Shown one piece after another: positions 60,541-64,000 of a stretch of 64,000 bases of DNA. Source of the stretch: Corynebacterium simulans (GTDB lineage Bacteria > Actinomycetota > Actinomycetes > Mycobacteriales > Mycobacteriaceae); the NCBI RefSeq assembly GCF_001586215.1, contig NZ_CP014634.1:744001-808000 (forward strand), read 5' to 3'. The notes under the pieces are model-generated. The model did no database searches. It saw only the letters and a program-made list of their open reading frames with translations, and was not told the origin of the DNA. Numbering within the stretch: the first letter of the stretch is position 1; each line of letters begins with the position of its first letter. Both the position numbers and the translations under genes were made by a program.

Positions 60541-61602
60541 CTACGCGCAGCCAATCTCCTCGGCCTCTTCGTGGTCCGGGTAGATGACACGGATGCGCGA
60601 GTACACCTTGGCGTTGTAGCCACACGCTTCACGTTTGTCGACGACCACCCGCACCGGCGTCTGCTTAAACTTGCCCTCCGAGCAGAAGGGGTCGCAGTCG
60701 TTTTCCACGGCCGTGCCCTCAGCCGTGGCCTCATCGGCACCCCAGTTGGACCACCTAAGGTCATTGACCAGGTAGTTGTTATCACCGCAGGCCAGCGAAA
60801 TGCTGTCGGGGCCTTCCAGTCCGGTGACGGACACGCAGCCCAAGATGGCCGTGGCCTCCACGGTGGTGGTCACATTGGGGCCGACCAGACCGACCACGCG
60901 GACCAGCTGGCCGGTTGCCGGAAGGATGGAGAAGCTGACGTGGTCAGCGTCGCGAATGACGCTGATGAGGCCGTCCTCCCCCACGCCGTTGTGGGAGCCC
61001 TGCGAGGCCGAAGCCAGGTCGTTGCCGTCGGTGGCGGCCAGAATGTCGTAGACAATCTTCTGCTGCTCGCTGCTCAAACCTGGCTGCAGCAGCAGCTGCA
61101 GCGCGCCGAGGGCGCGGTTGGGGAAACGATCCGCAAGAGCTTCCAGCCCAGCGCGGTCGGTGGCCGCCATAAGGTCTTCTGCGGGGATGGCCGGCTGCGG
61201 GTCGAACCCCGGCAGCTCGCCTTGGGAGGAGATGTTCACGGTGCCGTCGACGCCCACCGAGTACTCGGTCGTGGCAGTAGACGAGCCATCGGTGTCCACG
61301 CGCTTGAGGTACTCCTTTGAGGTCACGCCTTTGTCCGCGGCGTCGGGCTGCGCGGCGGCAGCCTCGCCCGCGTGCGTGAGCACCTCCGCCACGGCGACCG
61401 GCTCGCTGTGGTTCACAAACGGGATGACCCCGCCCACCAGAGCTAGGACACCGACGCCCGCGGCCACGGCCTTCCACGGCGTGCGTGACCCCGAATCGAC
61501 GATGCCGCTGAGCACCGCCTCGGAGCGGGTAAGGGCGGCGTCGTCAAGCGCAGCGTCTGGCACCGGATTTGCGGCGCGCAATTGGGAAAGCGGATCAGTC
61601 AT
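60541..61602 (-). CDS. Anti-sigma-factor-like membrane protein (CU044_5270-type)
   Basis: 353 residues: a short N-terminal cytoplasmic part (MTDPLSQLRAANPVPDAALDD), one membrane helix (AVAAGVGVLALVGGVIPFV) and a long extracytoplasmic domain with Cys pairs near the C-terminus (CDPFCSEG, ACGYN, EEIGCA). The start overlaps the sigma-factor stop by eight bases (ATGACTGA), so the two are translationally coupled. It presumably holds the sigma factor at the membrane until a signal arrives. Confidence 0.82.
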   Translation of the reverse strand: MTDPLSQLRAANPVPDAALDDAALTRSEAVLSGIVDSGSRTPWKAVAAGVGVLALVGGVIPFVNHSEPVAVAEVLTHAGEAAAAQPDAADKGVTSKEYLKRVDTDGSSTATTEYSVGVDGTVNISSQGELPGFDPQPAIPAEDLMAATDRAGLEALADRFPNRALGALQLLLQPGLSSEQQKIVYDILAATDGNDLASASQGSHNGVGEDGLISVIRDADHVSFSILPATGQLVRVVGLVGPNVTTTVEATAILGCVSVTGLEGPDSISLACGDNNYLVNDLRWSNWGADEATAEGTAVENDCDPFCSEGKFKQTPVRVVVDKREACGYNAKVYSRIRVIYPDHEEAEEIGCA

Positions 61603-62104
61603 CGTAGCCTCCGGTGAGCTCGGAAAGGTGGGTGCGGGCGCGGTGCAGGCGCACGCGGACGTTGTTAGGGGTGATGCCGAGGACCTCGGCGATCTCGGCC
61701 TGCGTGAGCTCCTCCCAGGCGAAGAGAGTGAGGATCTCGCGCTCGGCATAAGGAAGCTGCAGCAGGGCGCGGTTGATGTCGAGGGACAAGTCAACGGCGG
61801 CGGATTCGTCGGAAAGGGCGCCGTCGAAGTCGTCGAGGTTTTCGAACTCTCGGCGCGAGCGATAGAACTCGCGCATCACGTTGCGGGCGATGCCATAGAG
61901 CCATGGCAGCGGGTTCTCCCCTGTCAGGGTGTCGAAGTTGGCCCAGGCGCGCGCGAAGACGTCGGCAGCCAGCTCCTCAGCGTACTCCTGCGGCACGCGA
62001 CGCCGTAAGAACGCCAAGACGGCAGGATAATGCGCGCGAAAATGCCGGGAGAACTCCCGCTTTCGCGCGCCGGGCAAGGTTAAGACGGACAAATAAAACT
62101 CCAC
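61595..62104 (-). CDS. ECF RNA polymerase sigma factor
   Basis: Up to 169 residues. Region 2 (FSRHFRAHYPAVLAFLRRRV, ELAADVFARAWANFDTLTG, PWLYGIARNVMREFYR) and region 4 (LLQLPYAEREILTLFAWEEL, TQAEIAEVLGITPNNVRVRL, HRARTHLSEL) are complete. The outer start is a GTG lying inside a large hairpin; a TTG at 62092 with GTGGAG six bases upstream is an alternative (12 codons fewer at most). It is in an operon with its putative anti-sigma factor. Confidence 0.9.
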   Translation of the reverse strand: MEFYLSVLTLPGARKREFSRHFRAHYPAVLAFLRRRVPQEYAEELAADVFARAWANFDTLTGENPLPWLYGIARNVMREFYRSRREFENLDDFDGALSDESAAVDLSLDINRALLQLPYAEREILTLFAWEELTQAEIAEVLGITPNNVRVRLHRARTHLSELTGGYDD

Positions 62105-62151
62105 GAGCCTGCTGGAACATACTTCACATAGAGTATGTTGCAGCAGGCTCG
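62104..62151. other. Near-perfect 20-bp hairpin at the sigma-factor start
   Basis: CGAGCCTGCTG-AACATACT (62104-62123) pairs with AGTATGTT-CAGCAGGCTCG (62132-62151), with one mismatched position and an 8-base loop. It covers the first sigma-factor codon and ribosome-binding area on the minus strand. It may be a translational lock, an operator, or the terminator of the small open frame upstream. Confidence 0.7.
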
Positions 62152-62164
62152 GAATTATTACAGA

Positions 62165-62359
62165 CTAGTGCGCGACTTTTTCTTTAACCGGAATCAGCAC
62201 TGTCTTGACCAGAGAGGCGGCCATGCCTGCAGCGTCGACGTCGGTCTGCTGACTCGCGAGGATCAGCATTAGCAGGCCGACCGCTAGCGCCGGGTTGAGT
62301 CCGAGCAGCTTGGTGTCGGGCGCAGATGGTTTACTAGTAGACGATGGAACCGCTCGAAC
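62165..62359 (-). other. Short open frame with a membrane-like segment, no clear start
   Basis: Reads as SSTSKPSAPDTKLLGLNPAL, AVGLLMLILASQQTDVDAAG, MAASLVKTVLIPVKEKVAH, then stop. The composition looks protein-like (polar N-terminus, hydrophobic segment, basic end) but there is no ATG, GTG or TTG before the internal ATG at 62269. It may be a truncated gene whose 5' end was displaced by the plus-strand gene at 62344. Confidence 0.35.
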
Positions 62360-63390
62360 TCAGCGCGCTCACCGGCACGCAGTCCCGTACGTATGGCACC
62401 CGGAAGATCACCGACTCTATGGTGAACGCACCGGTCCATGTGGCGATCGCACTGTGGGACGAGCGCTGGGACTCGGCGCCGGGCGGCACTGTTGATGGCT
62501 GGGTCATCGCAGTAAACACCAGGCAGACGCGCTTCATACGCAAGGGCCAGACCAAGAGCGGCGACGTGGTGGAGATTGCCATCCGCGAATTCGAGAAGGC
62601 CACGAAGAACCTGAAGGGCCGAGTCTGGATTGTCACGGGGCGCCGGCAAAATGCGCTGCGGTCGGCGCTGGAACGGCGCGGTTATACGGTGACGGGTAGC
62701 TTTGCGGAGGAAAATAGGGCGTCGAAAAGCGCGAGCTCTGTGCGCCGCAAAGAAGCGGGCCTGACCGCGCGTAAGGCCAAGAAGTTGGGCGAGGCGCCGC
62801 GGAAGAAAGAGTCCACGCAGGTAGAGACCCCGAAGGCACATTGGTGGCCAAACTTCTCGCAGGCGTCATCATGGCCGGAGGGCGCCACGGTGCGCATTGC
62901 TACCGACGCCTCCTCCGACACCGTGTTCAAGGGCTCCATGTGCTTCGTGGCGGGCAATGGCGACTACCGGCTACGCACCCGCGAGACTAAGGCGGGTACT
63001 GACGAGCTCGAGCTGGAATCGCTGACCCTGGCGCTGAAGTACCTGCTCAAGGTGGGTGCAAAGAAGGCGATTATTGAAAGCGACTCGGTCGCGGCGCTCG
63101 AAGCAGTGGAGCAGTTGCGCAATAAGCAGTCGAAGGCGGTGCGCTCGCGGCGGACGTGGCGCGGCGTGACGTCAGGTGCGCGGTCGCGTTTCCAGCAGGC
63201 CTGGAACGACGTCGAGGGCGAATGCGAGGTGGAAATCCGCCGCGTGCTTGGCCATGCGGGCGATCCGCTCAACCGCGCGGCGGACCAGATTGCGTACATG
63301 GGGCTGCGTGCGATTGCGCATCCGATGAAGCAGTCGCGGGCCACGCTGCAGGAGGGCATCACCAAGGCGCTGGCCAAGCTTCAGGCTTAG
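62344..63390 (+). CDS. RNase HI-like domain protein
   Basis: Up to 348 residues. The first 100 residues (VAIALWDERWDSAPGGTVDG... WIVTGRRQNALRSALERRGY) are of unknown type. A basic linker (SVRRKEAGLTARKAKKLGEA, PRKKE) follows. The C-terminal RNase H fold shows its acidic residues: IATDASSD, ELELESLTLALKYLLK, IIESDSVAALEAV, GHAGDPLNRAADQIA. It may cut RNA in RNA-DNA hybrids. ATG 62419 (MVNAPVHVAIAL) is an alternative start, since neither has a clear ribosome site. Confidence 0.75.
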   Translation: MEPLELSALTGTQSRTYGTRKITDSMVNAPVHVAIALWDERWDSAPGGTVDGWVIAVNTRQTRFIRKGQTKSGDVVEIAIREFEKATKNLKGRVWIVTGRRQNALRSALERRGYTVTGSFAEENRASKSASSVRRKEAGLTARKAKKLGEAPRKKESTQVETPKAHWWPNFSQASSWPEGATVRIATDASSDTVFKGSMCFVAGNGDYRLRTRETKAGTDELELESLTLALKYLLKVGAKKAIIESDSVAALEAVEQLRNKQSKAVRSRRTWRGVTSGARSRFQQAWNDVEGECEVEIRRVLGHAGDPLNRAADQIAYMGLRAIAHPMKQSRATLQEGITKALAKLQA

Positions 63391-63725
63391 CCGCCAAAAG
63401 ATGATCAGGCAGGCAAACGCCACCGCCCACAGCCAACGGCGTTCGTGCAGCTTATCGCGATAGATGACGGACATTAACAGGTACCACGCCGACGGGATAA
63501 TAAAGAAGAGACTGGTTCCTGGGGCCGCGCTAAAGCCAGTAAATCCGATTAAAAGGAAAACGCTGACAGGCCAGCTTTCCACCAAGAAAATGGGTAAAAC
63601 TTGCCATCCGCCTCTGTTGACTCTGGCTCGTTAGCTTCGGTTTGAGCTGGTACGGCTTCGCTTGGCTCGTCTACTGGCGCTGGTTGGAAAGACTGCGTTT
63701 GCGGGGCTGTTTTCGACGCTTTCGT
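63391..63725 (-). pseudogene. Remnant of a Pro/Glu-rich membrane protein gene
   Basis: On the minus strand one frame reads TKASKTAPQTQSFQPAPVDE, PSEAVPAQTEANEPESTEAD, GKFYPFSWWKAGLSAF before a stop. The next frame picks up as WPVSVFLLIGFTGFSAAPGT, SLFFIIPSAWYLLMSV, IYRDKLHERRWLWAVAF, ACLIIFWR: two membrane segments. The join falls in TTTTCCTTTTAA near 63550-63570. The 5' end is lost in repeat copy 4. Both pieces look like genuine protein, so this is a frameshifted and truncated gene; family not recognised. Confidence 0.45.
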
Positions 63726-63727
63726 GT

Positions 63728-63852
63728 TGGTCCCCCTCTACGGGTTTCCCTCTAATGGTCCCTTTACGAGAAGCGTTGGCGACGAATACGGCCCATTGGG
63801 TTTCATTACCCCCTAAAGAAACCCAACCAATGGGAGCCAACCAATGGGACCA
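63728..63852. repeat. Palindromic repeat family, copy 4
   Basis: Contains TGGTCCCTTTACGAG (63756-63770), CATTACCCCCTAAAGAAACCC (in two parts, 63804-63824), ACCCAACCAATGGGA (63821-63835) and CCAATGGGACCA (63841-63852), all shared with copies 1-3. The left end is divergent (TTGGTCCCCCTCTACGGGTTT, read in part). Confidence 0.8.
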
Positions 63853-64000
63853 GTCTGGGACGTGCGGAAACCTCAGAAGGCGAGGGTCAGAGTGAAGGCC
63901 AGAGCGGAAGCCAGGCCGCGCGGGGCCGCGGAGGTCAGAGCGGAGGCCAGGCCGCGCGGGGCGCTAGTGACCGCCGTTTCCGCCGGACGCGAAGGTGAAG
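63853..64000. other. GC-rich window end with a short tandem repeat
   Basis: GAGCGGAAGCCAGGCCGCGC (63903-63922) recurs as GAGCGGAGGCCAGGCCGCGC (63939-63958) with intervening GGGGCCGCGGAGGTCA. The minus frame ending FTFASGGNGGH at 63964 may be the last codons of a gene outside the window, but this is too short to call. Confidence 0.4.

Noticed and set aside
63964..64000. Minus-strand gene end FTFASGGNGGH at the window edge
   Set aside because: Eleven codons are too few to support a gene.

Overview
The window looks like chromosomal DNA of a Corynebacterium with roughly 60% GC. The grounds are: a gabT-gabD set with a divergent PucR-type regulator; a complete ugpA-ugpE-ugpB-ugpC glycerol-3-phosphate importer; gntP next to gntK; a PTS fructose permease fused in the order IIB-IIC-IIA; and an actinobacterial-type ECF sigma/anti-sigma pair. 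Beta-oxidation genes and a very large secreted Ig-repeat protein suggest a host- or skin-associated species of the C. aurimucosum/striatum/minutissimum kind. This is inference; no species marker such as rRNA is present. No tRNA, rRNA or CRISPR array was seen.

Layout. 1-2.4 kb: end of an amino-acid permease and a succinate-semialdehyde dehydrogenase. 2.4-3.8 kb: a complete IS3-family insertion sequence. 4.2-12.3 kb (minus): a giant surface protein with 17 Ig-like repeats, split by one frameshift. 12.7-18.5 kb: GABA-type catabolism (permease, gabD, gabT on minus; PucR regulator on plus). 18.6-22.9 kb: ugpAEBC. 23-24 kb: a duplicated leader-like element and a frameshifted secreted protein. 24-27.8 kb: amidohydrolase with divergent regulator, CDF-like protein and two small membrane proteins. 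27.9-30.5 kb: arginine deiminase and a permease. 30.5-34 kb (minus): PTS IIAB, UlaA-type IIC and a nucleoside hydrolase. 34.1-36.6 kb: accessory spot with a decayed DUF262 gene, an AAA ATPase and an IS3 remnant. 36.7-38.7 kb: gluconate uptake and phosphorylation. 39.6-41.6 kb: fructose PTS. 42.7-44.1 kb: a secreted, possibly pore-forming, protein. 44.4-46.5 kb: ribokinase and M20 amidohydrolase. 46.7-53.7 kb: 5-oxoproline cluster. 53.9-60.5 kb: thiolase, FadB-like enzyme, acyl-CoA dehydrogenase and TetR regulator. 60.5-62.1 kb: ECF sigma and anti-sigma. 62.3-64 kb: RNase H-like gene and repeat-rich debris.

How the parts fit. Two regulons can be read from shared operator sequences. A palindrome TTGTTGAACAATTT precedes both pxpA and the NRAMP-like transporter gene of the 5-oxoproline cluster, which also encodes a GntR/FCD regulator. 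A 16-base word ACTAATAGTGATTCGT precedes the thiolase operon and recurs inverted between the acyl-CoA dehydrogenase gene and its divergent tetR gene. The 5-oxoproline cluster (PxpA, fused PxpBC, a dedicated biotin carboxylase/BCCP, a D-glutamate-cyclase-family protein, an NRAMP-like carrier) resembles the Bacillus ycsFGI-kipIA arrangement with a carboxylase added.

Most unusual at DNA level: the 13-mer GCTTGCCGACGCC occurs eight times, seven on the same strand, mostly inside Leu-Ala-Asp-Ala codons but also in non-coding and antisense positions. A family of four palindromic repeats built on TGGTCCCATTGGTTGGGT is concentrated between 51.5 and 63.9 kb.
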